The notes: generated by a model from the letters alone, not told the origin. 64,000 nt of DNA from PKWO01 sp036384915 (GCA_036384915.1 DASVLJ010000015.1:1-64000); one strand, 5' to 3'; counted from the stretch's first letter, positions 35,848 through 44,630 are shown. Numbers and translations: made by a program.

Positions 35848-36164
35848 GCTAAGTCTTCCCCCTGGTAAGGTCTCGTTCAAACCCGTAGTCAGATGGCCCG
35901 GGTTTTTGTCATCGAGGCCCGGCGTATGCGCCTTGGCTTCGTTTGTCAGCCCACGATAGTGGTTGCAAGAAACTGTGGTGAACTTTATTCGGATTGAAAC
36001 AAAAAAGCGATTTCGCAATCTGGTGCAAACAGATGCTCTTTGGTGCTAAACTAGCGTCATGTAGCGTCACAATGTAGTTTTTGCAAGATAAAATGTAGGA
36101 AAAAATAGAAAAAACGACGCAAACCGATGGAATTCCGAGATAAAAAGCCCGAGAGGAGAGACTG
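35848..36164. promoter_or_regulatory. Divergent regulatory region with phased direct repeats
   Basis: This 317-bp gap contains TAGCGTCA at 36052-36059 and 36062-36069 (10-bp period) and TGGTGC(A/T)AA at 36021 and 36041 (20-bp period), followed by an AT-rich run to about 36125. Spacing by one and two helical turns is what protein binding on one DNA face needs. Which of the two flanking regulators binds is not known. Confidence 0.5.
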
Positions 36165-37019
36165 ATGGTGTTACGTGCTGTGGCTGGCGACGTGCAGGAG
36201 GTGCATGCGTCGCAAGTGGAGTTTTGTGAAAATCTGCGCTTTGCCTGCGGTTTTTTCCGTTCAGTGGCGGAAGTGTGCCGCAAGCTGGAAATCAACCGGG
36301 CGCAATTCAACCGCTACCTGAACGGCACGACCACGCCGTCCTCGTTCATCCTGCAAAAGATTTGCGACTTTTTCGGCGTCGAGCCGACCGAGATCTATCT
36401 GCCGCGCGAGCAGTTCCGCAAGCTCATGGAGTTGCGCCAGGACAAGCGTCCGGCTTTGATGCCCTATACCGAGCATCTGGAGCGGCTGCATCAACTCTCG
36501 CAAGGGAAGTTCGACCGCTATCTCGGCTATTACTTCGAATACTACAATTCGATGTCGGCCTACGGCCGCGTCGTGCGCGGCCTGATCCGCATATTCAAGG
36601 AAGGCAACGGAATCTATTACCAGCGCTTCGAGCGCGTGCCGCGCGCGGCCAAGCTCGGCGCCGTCTACCGCTACAAGTACCTCGGCTTCGCCTACTTCCT
36701 CAACGACCGGATTTTCCTGGTCGATTATGAAACCATCAACGGCAGTGAAATCACGCAGACGGTGTTGTTCCCCGACTACAAGAAAAAGCTGCAGCGCCTG
36801 TCCGGCCTGACGCTGGGCGTCTCTTCCGGCAACCAGCGCCCGATCGCCTGCGCGCGCATCGTGCTGGAATACCTGGGCGAGAACATCGATCTGCGCAAGG
36901 CGGTGCGCAAGTGCGGCATCCTCGATCCGAAGCTGACCGAAATCGACCCTACGATTCTGCGCGTGATCGACAATTCGGTACATATCAATCATCACCATTT
37001 CTGTACCTTGCCGGACTGA
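36165..37019 (+). CDS. XRE-like helix-turn-helix regulator with unknown C-terminal domain
   Basis: A 284-residue protein. The N-terminal helix-turn-helix reads VAEVCRKLEINRAQFNRYLNGTTTPSSFILQKICDFFGVEP (about residues 33-74), an XRE/Cro-like domain. The rest (about 95-284) is a basic, aromatic-rich domain (GKFDRYLGYYFEYYNSMSAYGRVVRGLIRIF) with no recognised function, possibly a ligand sensor. The ribosome site GAGGAGAG precedes the ATG. It is divergent from the Rrf2-like gene. Confidence 0.78.
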   Translation: MVLRAVAGDVQEVHASQVEFCENLRFACGFFRSVAEVCRKLEINRAQFNRYLNGTTTPSSFILQKICDFFGVEPTEIYLPREQFRKLMELRQDKRPALMPYTEHLERLHQLSQGKFDRYLGYYFEYYNSMSAYGRVVRGLIRIFKEGNGIYYQRFERVPRAAKLGAVYRYKYLGFAYFLNDRIFLVDYETINGSEITQTVLFPDYKKKLQRLSGLTLGVSSGNQRPIACARIVLEYLGENIDLRKAVRKCGILDPKLTEIDPTILRVIDNSVHINHHHFCTLPD

Positions 37020-37033
37020 CACTGAAACAATCG

Positions 37034-37061
37034 TTGACCGCATCCGCAATTGAAATATACT
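37034..37061 (+). promoter_or_regulatory. Sigma-70 promoter of the transglutaminase-like lipoprotein gene
   Basis: TTGACC (37034-37039), 16-bp spacer, TATACT (37056-37061), about 100 bases before the start. Confidence 0.6.
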
Positions 37062-37164
37062 GAATTCGTGGTACGGAAACAGTAGCTGGACGGTAAGGCG
37101 ATCGCACGAGAAGAGGCGCGCGTCCGGCGCTGGCCAACGATTGGAAGACATACCGGGGGACATG

Positions 37165-38328
37165 ATGAAATGCCTGATTTGCGCCTTGCCGATTCTGCTG
37201 CTGGCGGCCTGCGCTTCCGCACCGCCGCCGGTCAACATTGCCGACGAGCCGGCGCGCCCCTCGATCTACGACGACGCCTCGTTCGCGCCGTCTCCGGTCG
37301 CCGTGTCCCCGGACGACATCTTTGCCCTGAGCCCCGACATGCGGCGCTTCCTCGATACGCAGATCGCACGGCGCGTATCCACCGAAGGCAAGGTGCCGGC
37401 CCTGATCGATGCCTTGTTCGACAAGAGCGTCATCAAGTTCAGCTACAACGCCAACGAGACCGCCAATGCTGCGGGCGTATTCGCCAGCCATAGCGGAAAC
37501 TGCCTGTCCTATACCATCATGACGGCGGCCTTCGCCAAGGAAATGCACGTCCCCGTGCAATTCCACGTCGCCACCTATGCCGACGTCTGGGACCGCAACA
37601 ACGACACCGATTTCCTGATCGGCCACGTCAATCTGACACTCGGGGCCAATTACAAAAAGGCCTCGGATCAGCAAGCCCAATTGGTCGATTTCACGGCCTT
37701 GAACGACGCGCATGGGCAGTGGCTGGACGATATCGGCGAAGACGTGATCGTCTCGATGTACCTGAACAACCGCGCCGCCGAAGCCATGGCCAAGGGCCGG
37801 ATCGACGAAGCCTATTGGTGGGCGCGCGCGGCAACGCAAAGTTCGCCATCCTTCCTCGCCGCCTACAACACGCTGGGCGTGATCTACATGAACCATCATA
37901 ATCCGGCGATGGCCCAGCGCGTGTTCGAACGCGTGCTGGAGCGCGAGCCGGAAAACGTGCTGGCGCTGTCGAACGATTCGCTGGCCTTAAAGGCGCAGGG
38001 GCGCACCGCCGAGGCCGCCGCCGTGGCGGCGCGCCTGGCGCAGATCCAGCCCAATCCGCCGTTCTATTACTTCACGCTCGGCGTGCATGCCATGCAGCAG
38101 CGCGACTACAAGACCGCCAAGATGGAATTCACCAAGGAAGTCAACCGCGCATCGTACAACCACCAATTCCATTTCTGGCTGGCGCTGGCAGATTACAACC
38201 TCGGCGAATTCGACGAGACGAAGAAGCAGCTGACCTATGCCATGGAAAACAGCCCCAACGATCAGCAGCACGATTTGTACGCGGCGAAATTGGCGGCCTT
38301 GCGGCAGAAGCAGGGCATTACGAATTGA
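37165..38328 (+). CDS. Transglutaminase-like TPR lipoprotein
   Basis: A 387-residue lipoprotein. The lipobox LAAC is in LPILLLAACASAPPP. A papain/transglutaminase-like core follows: the cysteine in SHSGNCLSYTIMTAAFAKEM, the histidine in FLIGHVNLTLG and an aspartate in AQLVDFTALND give a Cys-His-Asp set in the right order. The C-terminal part (about 220-385) is a run of TPR-like units (AAYNTLGVIYMNHHNPAMAQRVFERVLE). The protein probably acts at the inner face of the outer membrane on peptides or cell-wall material; substrate unknown. Start: ATG at 37165 has GGGGGA at a usable distance; an ATG at 37162 is the other choice. Confidence 0.78.
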   Translation: MKCLICALPILLLAACASAPPPVNIADEPARPSIYDDASFAPSPVAVSPDDIFALSPDMRRFLDTQIARRVSTEGKVPALIDALFDKSVIKFSYNANETANAAGVFASHSGNCLSYTIMTAAFAKEMHVPVQFHVATYADVWDRNNDTDFLIGHVNLTLGANYKKASDQQAQLVDFTALNDAHGQWLDDIGEDVIVSMYLNNRAAEAMAKGRIDEAYWWARAATQSSPSFLAAYNTLGVIYMNHHNPAMAQRVFERVLEREPENVLALSNDSLALKAQGRTAEAAAVAARLAQIQPNPPFYYFTLGVHAMQQRDYKTAKMEFTKEVNRASYNHQFHFWLALADYNLGEFDETKKQLTYAMENSPNDQQHDLYAAKLAALRQKQGITN

Positions 38329-38343
38329 TGCACGGTGCAGTAC

Positions 38344-38373
38344 GACAAACGGCCGCGGATGCGGCCGTTTGTC
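38344..38373. terminator. Bidirectional terminator
   Basis: Perfect 13-bp stem GACAAACGGCCGC (38344-38356) / GCGGCCGTTTGTC (38361-38373) with a four-base loop, between the ends of the rightward lipoprotein gene and the leftward pssA gene. Confidence 0.75.
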
Positions 38374-38448
38374 ATTCCAGCTTTTCCGCATGGCGATCAG
38401 GGCCTTGCCCCGGGCTTCACCAGCCCCTTTTCGGCGGGCGAGGGGGGA

Positions 38449-39075
38449 TCACAACTTCGGTATCCGGATCCGGCTGATCATCAAGGACCCCGACACTGCA
38501 AACATCAGCACCAGCGGATGCAGATGTTTGCCCAAAATTTCCACCGAACCGAACAGCATCTTGTCCTCGAAGGCGCCGGCATAAACCGCACCGACGATCA
38601 CCAGAACCAAAAACATCGACGTCGGAATCGGCGTGCCTTCGAAGTACTTGACCTTGTCGCCGCCTTCGGACATCTTTTCCGCCGTCACGTTGTAGCGCGC
38701 CAGGCGCGACACGCCGCAGGCGACGAAAAACAGCAGCACGATGCGGTCGTACAAGCCTTGCATGCCGCAGGCATAGGCGATCGCCGCCGGCGCCACGCCG
38801 AACGAGATCACGTCCGCCAGCGAATCGAGCTCGCGCCCCATGGCCGATGTCTTCTGGCGCCAGCGCGCGATGCGGCCGTCGAGAATGTCGAAGGCCAGCG
38901 CGAACGGGATCAAGCCGCAAGCGAGATAGAGATGCAGCACCAGGCCGGTCTTGAGATAGGTCATGGCTGAGAACAGCGAGCCGACGCCGCAAAAGGCGTT
39001 GCCCAGCGTGAACCAGTCGGCGAGGTGGAACTCGCGGATCATGGAAAAAGGTTTGTTGGGTTTCTTGTCGTCCAT
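38449..39075 (-). CDS. pssA: CDP-diacylglycerol-serine O-phosphatidyltransferase
   Basis: A 208-residue integral membrane enzyme that makes phosphatidylserine from CDP-diacylglycerol and serine, the first step to phosphatidylethanolamine. The CDP-alcohol phosphotransferase motif is complete: DGRIARWRQKTSAMGRELDSLAD (DGxxAR...GxxxDxxxD, about residues 64-86), with hydrophobic helices on both sides. It is the membrane-bound type II enzyme. The psd gene is not in the window; the enzyme stands alone here. Confidence 0.93.
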   Translation of the reverse strand: MDDKKPNKPFSMIREFHLADWFTLGNAFCGVGSLFSAMTYLKTGLVLHLYLACGLIPFALAFDILDGRIARWRQKTSAMGRELDSLADVISFGVAPAAIAYACGMQGLYDRIVLLFFVACGVSRLARYNVTAEKMSEGGDKVKYFEGTPIPTSMFLVLVIVGAVYAGAFEDKMLFGSVEILGKHLHPLVLMFAVSGSLMISRIRIPKL

Positions 39076-39140
39076 GGGATGGCAGCGTGTTGCGTTACCG
39101 CTATCATAATGGAAGCGGACTTGCGCGTGTCGGTTCGTTG

Positions 39141-42100
39141 CTAGGCCGTTTCGACCCGGTTGCGCCCGTTTTCCTTGGCTCGATACAAAGCCTGGTCGGC
39201 GCGCGACACCAGAGTCGTCACGCTATCGCCATCGCGGAAGCTGGCGATGCCGAAGCTGGCGGTACAGCGGGCCACCGCCCGGCAATCGGATTCCTCGATC
39301 AGCTTGCGCAAGGTCTCGGCTACTTCGGCCGCGCCTTCGATGCTCGTGCCGGGACAGATCAGCAGGAATTCCTCGCCGCCCCATCGGCCGGCGATGTCGG
39401 TTGCGCGCACGCGCGCGCGCAGGATGTCGGCAATCGCTTTCAGGACCTGGTCGCCGGTCAGGTGCCCGAGGGCATCGTTGATCGCCTTGAAGCGGTCGAC
39501 GTCGATCATGATCAGCGAGAAGGGCTCGCCTGCACGCTGGGCCAGGGCAAGCTCGCGGGCCAGCGCGTGGTCGAGATATAGACGGTTGTAGAGATTGGTC
39601 AGACGGTCGGTGACGGCAAGCTGTTCCAGCTCCTTGTTCTTGGCCAGCAATTCCTCGGTCCGTTCGGCCACCTGGCGCCGCAGGTTCTCGGCCTGGATAT
39701 ACAGTTGCGCCACGCGCCAGCGATAGATGCCATAAGCCAGCAGGCCCGCCAGGCACAGCGCGACGATGGCGAACCAGCCGGTCTGCCAGAAGGCCGGCAG
39801 CACCTTGATCGCGAGCTTGAGTTCGTGCGGGCTCCAGTCGCCGTTGCGGTTGCTGCCGCGCACGGTCAAGGTATAGTTGCCGGGCCAGAGATTGCCGTAG
39901 CTGACGCTGCGGTGCTCGGCATCGGTCTCGATCCAGTCGCGGTCGTAGCCGTCGAGCCGGTAGGCATAGCGCAGCTTGTTCGGCGCGGTGTAGTCGAGCG
40001 CGGCGAATTCGATGGAAAAGTCGCGCTGCTCGGCGTCGAGCGTCAAGCCGTTTTGCAGCGTCGACAGCGTCGCATGCAAGCCGTCGATCTTCAATTCGGT
40101 CGGTACCACGGGCGGCTCGTAATTCCAGGGATGGAATTTCTCCGGATCGATCACGGCCAGGCCCTGCGTGCCGCCATACAGCAGCAGGCCGTCATGGGTC
40201 TTGGCGAAGGAATTGTCCCAATTGGTGCCGATCTCCATGCCGTCGGCCTTGGAGAGGCTGTAGAAGCGTTTGTGCGCCAGATCGATCACGAAGGAATCGG
40301 TCCAGATACGGCCCTCCTTGTCTTCCATCGGCGCATCGCCCAGTGCCATGCCGGGATGGCCCAGCGTGGCACTGATATGCTCGAAATGCGCCACGGCGCC
40401 TTCGCGGCTCTTGAGCCGGTCCAGCCCCTGCGCCGTCGATACCCAGAGCCTGCCCTGCCGGTCCACCAGGAGGCCGGCGATATCGTCCGAACTCAAGCCG
40501 TCGGTCTGGCCCTGGCCCGGTCTGGCATGGATTGCCAGCATGACCGGCGCGCCGGGTTCGCGCAGCCACAAACCGCTGTCGGTGCCGGCCCAGATGCGGC
40601 CCTCGTGATCTTCCTCGAGCGAATAGACGTGCGCGCGCATGGGCTGGCCGTCCGTGCCGTTGAAGGTTTCGAAACGATCCGTGTCGGGGTTCCAGTGGGC
40701 CACGCCCGAATCGGTGCCGACCCACAGCTCGCCCTTGTTCGTGATCGTGACCTTGGACACGCCGATGGCGGGCAATCCCTGTTCTACGCCGAACTCTTCC
40801 CAGGTGCTCGAGTCGGGCGCCAGGCGCATGGCGCCGGCTTGCTTGGTGCCGGCCCACAGTGCGCCGTCGGCGGTGCGGCCTATGCCGAAGATGGCCGCGT
40901 CGGCCAGCGCACCCTTTTGCCCGCCGTGCGGCCGAAAGCCGCCGACCACGCCGCGGATGCGGTCCACGATGTCGATGCCGTTGGCATCGGTGCCGACCAG
41001 GATCGTGTTGTCGTCCTGCTCGAACACGCTATCGACCTCGGCCTGGGACAGGTTTTCCGGCCGGATCGGGCTGTGGCGCAAGACCCGGATGGCACGGTTC
41101 AGCGGGTTGTAGCGCTGCAGCCCGCCGCCCCATGTGCCGAGCCAGAGCTGGCCCGCGCGATCATGCAGCATGGCGCCGATGCCGTCCAAGCCGATGCTGC
41201 TGGCAACGGAGGGGTCGTGATGCAGTCGCTTCTTCACGCGCCCGGTGGCGGCGTCGACGATGGCCAGCCCGCCGCCATAGCTGCCGATCCAGATCTCGTC
41301 ATTGCCCGGCTGGTTGATGGCGCGTACCCAACCGTGCGGCAGCGCTTGCGCATCGTTGGCATCGACCTTCAGCCAGTGCGGGCTGGTTTCGCCGGGCGCG
41401 ATCCAGGCTGCGCCGAGCTTGCGCGTGCCGAACCAGATCTTGCCGTCCGCTGCCTGGAATAGTGCGCGGATATCGCGCTCCTGGGCCGCATGATCGCCTT
41501 CGGCAATGCTGTCGAAACCCTTGAGGTCGGCGCGCAGGCGCTGCAGGCCGGCGGCCGTGCCGACCCATAGCTTGCCCGACTTGTCGATCAGGAGATTGTG
41601 CACGCGGTCGTCGGCCAGGCTCGATGCATCGTGTTCGTCGTGGCGGTAATGGCGCCAGGCCTTGGCGCCTTTGGGGAGGTAATCGAGCCCGGAATTGCCG
41701 GCTGCCCAGGTGCCGCCCGCATCGGCGACGATGGACCAGATCATGCCGTCGCCTATGCTCCCCGGGTCGGCCGCATCGTGCCGGAAATTGTCGAAGCGTT
41801 CGCGCTTGATGTCGTAACGCGATATGCCGTCGCTGCCCGTGCCTACCCACAGGAAGCCGTCCGCATCGACGTAGAGCGAGGCGATATAGCCGCCGGCGAG
41901 CGAGTGCGGATCGGCCGCGTCGTGCACAGAGCGGTGAAAGCGGTAGCCGTCGTAGCGTATCAAGCCTTCTTCGGTGCCGATCCAGATCAAGCCGTCGGCA
42001 TCTTGCGCCAGCGAGGCGACCACCCCGCCGGGAATCGAATCGATGTCGCCGACGCTCTGAAAATAGGGATCGATGAAGCCGAATTGCTCATTGGCTTCGC

Positions 42101-42230
42101 TTGCCGGATTCGGCGCAGCGGCAGCGGCGAGGACGCAAGGCGGCAACAAGGCAAGCGCCAGGGCGGCGCGGAAAGCCGCGGCACGGCAAGCGGACCGAAA
42201 GCCGACCAGGCGGTTTGGACTAGCCGGCAT
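39141..42230 (-). CDS. Two-component-propeller sensor diguanylate cyclase
   Basis: A 1029-residue membrane protein. A signal peptide (ALALALLPPCVLAAAAA) leads into a periplasmic part of many Reg_prop blades (WIGTEEGLIRYDGYRF, LWVGTAAGLQRL and similar, about residues 50-680), then a Y_Y_Y domain (about 700-780, LRYAYRLDGYDRDWIETDAEHRSVSYGNLWPGNYTL), a membrane helix (about 795-815), a short coiled coil and a GGDEF domain (about 865-1029). The active site reads GGEEF, and RATD five residues before it is the inhibitory RxxD site, so it should make cyclic di-GMP with product feedback. The extracellular ligand is probably a glycan or breakdown product, judging by related propeller sensors, but this is inference. 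Confidence 0.92.
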   Translation of the reverse strand: MPASPNRLVGFRSACRAAAFRAALALALLPPCVLAAAAAPNPASEANEQFGFIDPYFQSVGDIDSIPGGVVASLAQDADGLIWIGTEEGLIRYDGYRFHRSVHDAADPHSLAGGYIASLYVDADGFLWVGTGSDGISRYDIKRERFDNFRHDAADPGSIGDGMIWSIVADAGGTWAAGNSGLDYLPKGAKAWRHYRHDEHDASSLADDRVHNLLIDKSGKLWVGTAAGLQRLRADLKGFDSIAEGDHAAQERDIRALFQAADGKIWFGTRKLGAAWIAPGETSPHWLKVDANDAQALPHGWVRAINQPGNDEIWIGSYGGGLAIVDAATGRVKKRLHHDPSVASSIGLDGIGAMLHDRAGQLWLGTWGGGLQRYNPLNRAIRVLRHSPIRPENLSQAEVDSVFEQDDNTILVGTDANGIDIVDRIRGVVGGFRPHGGQKGALADAAIFGIGRTADGALWAGTKQAGAMRLAPDSSTWEEFGVEQGLPAIGVSKVTITNKGELWVGTDSGVAHWNPDTDRFETFNGTDGQPMRAHVYSLEEDHEGRIWAGTDSGLWLREPGAPVMLAIHARPGQGQTDGLSSDDIAGLLVDRQGRLWVSTAQGLDRLKSREGAVAHFEHISATLGHPGMALGDAPMEDKEGRIWTDSFVIDLAHKRFYSLSKADGMEIGTNWDNSFAKTHDGLLLYGGTQGLAVIDPEKFHPWNYEPPVVPTELKIDGLHATLSTLQNGLTLDAEQRDFSIEFAALDYTAPNKLRYAYRLDGYDRDWIETDAEHRSVSYGNLWPGNYTLTVRGSNRNGDWSPHELKLAIKVLPAFWQTGWFAIVALCLAGLLAYGIYRWRVAQLYIQAENLRRQVAERTEELLAKNKELEQLAVTDRLTNLYNRLYLDHALARELALAQRAGEPFSLIMIDVDRFKAINDALGHLTGDQVLKAIADILRARVRATDIAGRWGGEEFLLICPGTSIEGAAEVAETLRKLIEESDCRAVARCTASFGIASFRDGDSVTTLVSRADQALYRAKENGRNRVETA

Positions 42231-42409
42231 GATGTGCCGTTGCCTGGATCACCCTGCGGGTGGATGGCATGCAGATTGGATGCACGATGCGTTCCGGAGT
42301 GGAACGTCCGGCATTTGCCGGACGCGACAAAGCGCAGTATAACCGAGACTTTCCGCCTCGCAACTGGCGCGGGAATGAGGAGCTGGCCTGGGGGCGTGTG
42401 TACTGTGTG

Positions 42410-42432
42410 TATAATGTTAATCAGATTAACAT
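42410..42432 (+). promoter_or_regulatory. -10 box overlapped by a 19-bp palindrome
   Basis: A perfect TATAAT (42410-42415) runs into the palindrome ATGTTAATCAGATTAACAT (42414-42432), 31 bases before the start of the ribbon-helix-helix gene. Binding there would block RNA polymerase; the small protein itself is the natural candidate. Confidence 0.6.
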
Positions 42433-42463
42433 ATGCGGAATCTCTTGCGATTACTGCACAGCG

Positions 42464-42646
42464 ATGGAAACCAAGACTGCAAGACTGACGATCCTGATCG
42501 ACCCGGTCAAGAAAAAAGCCTTCGAGGGCCTGTGCGCCGCGCAGGATTTAACGCCTTCGCAGGTGGTGCGTCAGTTGATACGCGAATACCTTGAGCGGCA
42601 TGACGTCGACTATGCGACCAAGCCGCGCTCCTCGACTTCGAAGTAA
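42464..42646 (+). CDS. Small ribbon-helix-helix (CopG-like) protein
   Basis: A 60-residue protein: beta-strand TARLTILIDP, then two helices VKKKAFEGLCAAQDL and TPSQVVRQLIREYLERH, the CopG/Arc ribbon-helix-helix plan in which the strand of a dimer enters the DNA major groove. It carries no toxin partner next to it; the short basic tail ends RSSTSK. A palindrome on its -10 box suggests self-repression. The longer in-frame opening upstream is not used, as it would pass through the promoter. Confidence 0.72.
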   Translation: METKTARLTILIDPVKKKAFEGLCAAQDLTPSQVVRQLIREYLERHDVDYATKPRSSTSK

Positions 42647-42747
42647 GCCGCCAAACAAATCCCGGTTGCGCGATTCAGGAAGCAGGCCGGCGGCAAGCCG
42701 CCGCGCCGAGGGTATCCGACCGGCCGAGGCTTGCCGCACCTCCCGCA

Positions 42748-43323
42748 TCAAGCAGCGATGCTGTCCGTTCCGAACTTGAAGAAATACCAAACCCGCTTGG
42801 CCTGTGCGCCGGGGGCGTTGGGAATGTACAGGGCGAGGGCGCCGTCCTGGTTCGGGCGACCGGTGAAATGCGTCTCGTGAATGCCTGCGCCATTGGGGCC
42901 GGGGTCTTGAAAGGACAGGCCGTAGGCGACGACTAGCTGCGAGCGGTTGAGGTCGGCCGTCAATTGGCGTTCGATGCGGGTATAGTCCGTCGCCACGAAA
43001 TTGTCGTCCGTCAGGCCGATGTGCCCATAGCTCAGGGCGGCGTCGCCGTCGCGGCCCGGTTGCAGATCCTCGGGGATGTCGAAATCCTCTTCGGCGATGT
43101 AAAGGCCGATCTGGGAACCGTCGCGCGATTGCGTGTTGACGTCCACCTGATACGCCGAGCCGTTGCCGACATCCAGGTAAAACTGCAAGTGGTCGCCGTT
43201 GCGTCCCTGAATTGGGCGCTCGGTGCTGACCTCGACCGTGCCGACGACGGCGGCATAGCTTTGCGGGGAACCGCCCGCGCGCAGGTTGTTGTTCCGTGAA
43301 GTATGTTGGTGGTATCTGGACAT
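42748..43323 (-). CDS. DUF2278-family protein
   Basis: A 191-residue protein. The opening SYAAVVGTVEVSTERPIQG, the strand pattern HLQFYLDVGNGSAYQVDVNTQSRD, and the end GAGIHETHFTGRP...DGALALY fit DUF2278 (a family of small beta-rich proteins with an HxxH-like motif and a conserved DG). The function is not established. It lies 107 bp downstream of the DNase II homologue on the same strand; shared transcription is possible, although a hairpin sits between. Confidence 0.7.
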   Translation of the reverse strand: MSRYHQHTSRNNNLRAGGSPQSYAAVVGTVEVSTERPIQGRNGDHLQFYLDVGNGSAYQVDVNTQSRDGSQIGLYIAEEDFDIPEDLQPGRDGDAALSYGHIGLTDDNFVATDYTRIERQLTADLNRSQLVVAYGLSFQDPGPNGAGIHETHFTGRPNQDGALALYIPNAPGAQAKRVWYFFKFGTDSIAA

Positions 43324-43364
43324 GGTGCAGCTCTCAATTTTGCTGGTTGGGTTGTGGGGCCGCC

Positions 43365-43384
43365 CCGGCAAATTGAATTGCCGG
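43365..43384 (-). terminator. Hairpin between the DNase II and DUF2278 genes
   Basis: CCGGCAA (43365-43371) / TTGCCGG (43378-43384), with an outer CCGC/GCGG pairing. No T-run; it may attenuate rather than end the transcript. Confidence 0.4.
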
Positions 43385-43430
43385 AGCGGTTGTCATAACG
43401 GAGTTGGCAGGACTGGATAAGGCGTTCGGA

Positions 43431-44630
43431 TCAGCTGCGCGCTTTTTTGCTGGGCGCGGCCTTCCTGGCCGGTGCCGCCTTTTTGGCGGATGCGCTGCGG
43501 CGGAAACGGCTTTGGCTGGGCTCGGCCGACGTATCGGGCGCGGAATTCGCCCATTTGATGACCTTGCGCGTCTTTTCCTCGCTCCAGCCGGAGCCTGCAG
43601 GCGCGACGATGACGTCGGTTTCGTACAGGATGCTCCAGAGGGCGTTGTCCATGTCCTTGAACGCAATCGTGCAGCCGCCGCGCTTGCGTTGCGAGATCAT
43701 CCGGTTGATGTCGCCCACGCAGATCCAGTCTCCCTTGCCTTGCTCCGAGATAGCCCATTTGGCGTGATCCTTTACCTCCGGCCACTCCCACGGCAAATTC
43801 TGGGCATCGATATGCTTCAGCGACACGAACTTCATATCGGCGACCGTGTAGGTATTGGTCGGATCGCTGGTCGAAGGGATGACCTTCGCCCCGCCGCGAA
43901 TCCAGGTTTCCACGTCAAGGTCGGTCTTGAGCGCAGGAGCAACGAGGTCGTTCCAGAAATCGTCGTTCCAGGCGCTGTTCTTGGCAATGACCTGGAAGGT
44001 GCTCTTGCGGCCGTTCAAGCCCGGAGTCGTCAGCTTCAACACGTTCGTGCCGGCTTTCGCTTTCAAGTTCACGCCGGCGGCAAGGGTGCGCAAGCCATGG
44101 CCCTTGGGCAGGCCGGCGGGCAGTTTGCTGTCGTAGACCTGCGGCTGCTGGTAGCTGACCATCTGATTGGCCAGTGCGCCGAGTTGGTCAAGGCTAAGCG
44201 CCAGGCACAAATAGGTCTGCCCGTAGTTGGGCGCGGGGTCCGCACTGCCGTCCGCGGCCGGGTATTTCGGCCAGGAGTGCAGCAGCCAGAAGCCGGTTTT
44301 CGATTTCACGTCGAATCCGAGCACGCCCTTGGTGTGGCCGCAGGCGCCATTGTCCTTCGGCGGCGTGGTCGGGCGCTCGTCGTTATAGAGAATATAGCCC
44401 TTGCTGTCCGAGGGATCGTCAAACAGGGCAGCCAGGGTTTCGGCCAGCGCGCCTTGCTTGCCATTCGTTTGATAGGGAGACGCGACCACTTTTTTGGCTG
44501 GATCGTCATAGTAGGCATACTCGGTGCCGTTCGCGGCCGCCGTCTCGGCGGACTGGGCCAGTTCCGGTACCTTATAGATAAACCACCACTCCACAGCTTT
44601 CCCGGACTCGTTCAATGGCGATAGGGCCAT
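43431..44630 (-). CDS. Bacterial DNase II homologue
   Basis: A 399-residue member of the DNase II family, acid endonucleases best known from animal lysosomes and from some Burkholderia. The family opening EWWFIYKVP, the block CGHTKGVLGFDVKSKTGFWLLHSWPKYP, the GQTYLCLAL segment and the late block DHAKWAIS are all seen; the two HxK motifs, His99-Lys101 and His289-Lys291, are the phospholipase-D-like catalytic pair. There is no signal peptide, and the C-terminal tail is a histone-H1-like Lys/Ala/Pro repeat (SAKKAAPARKAAPSKKARS), likely to bind DNA. Start has AGGGGG upstream. Confidence 0.85.
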   Translation of the reverse strand: MALSPLNESGKAVEWWFIYKVPELAQSAETAAANGTEYAYYDDPAKKVVASPYQTNGKQGALAETLAALFDDPSDSKGYILYNDERPTTPPKDNGACGHTKGVLGFDVKSKTGFWLLHSWPKYPAADGSADPAPNYGQTYLCLALSLDQLGALANQMVSYQQPQVYDSKLPAGLPKGHGLRTLAAGVNLKAKAGTNVLKLTTPGLNGRKSTFQVIAKNSAWNDDFWNDLVAPALKTDLDVETWIRGGAKVIPSTSDPTNTYTVADMKFVSLKHIDAQNLPWEWPEVKDHAKWAISEQGKGDWICVGDINRMISQRKRGGCTIAFKDMDNALWSILYETDVIVAPAGSGWSEEKTRKVIKWANSAPDTSAEPSQSRFRRSASAKKAAPARKAAPSKKARS

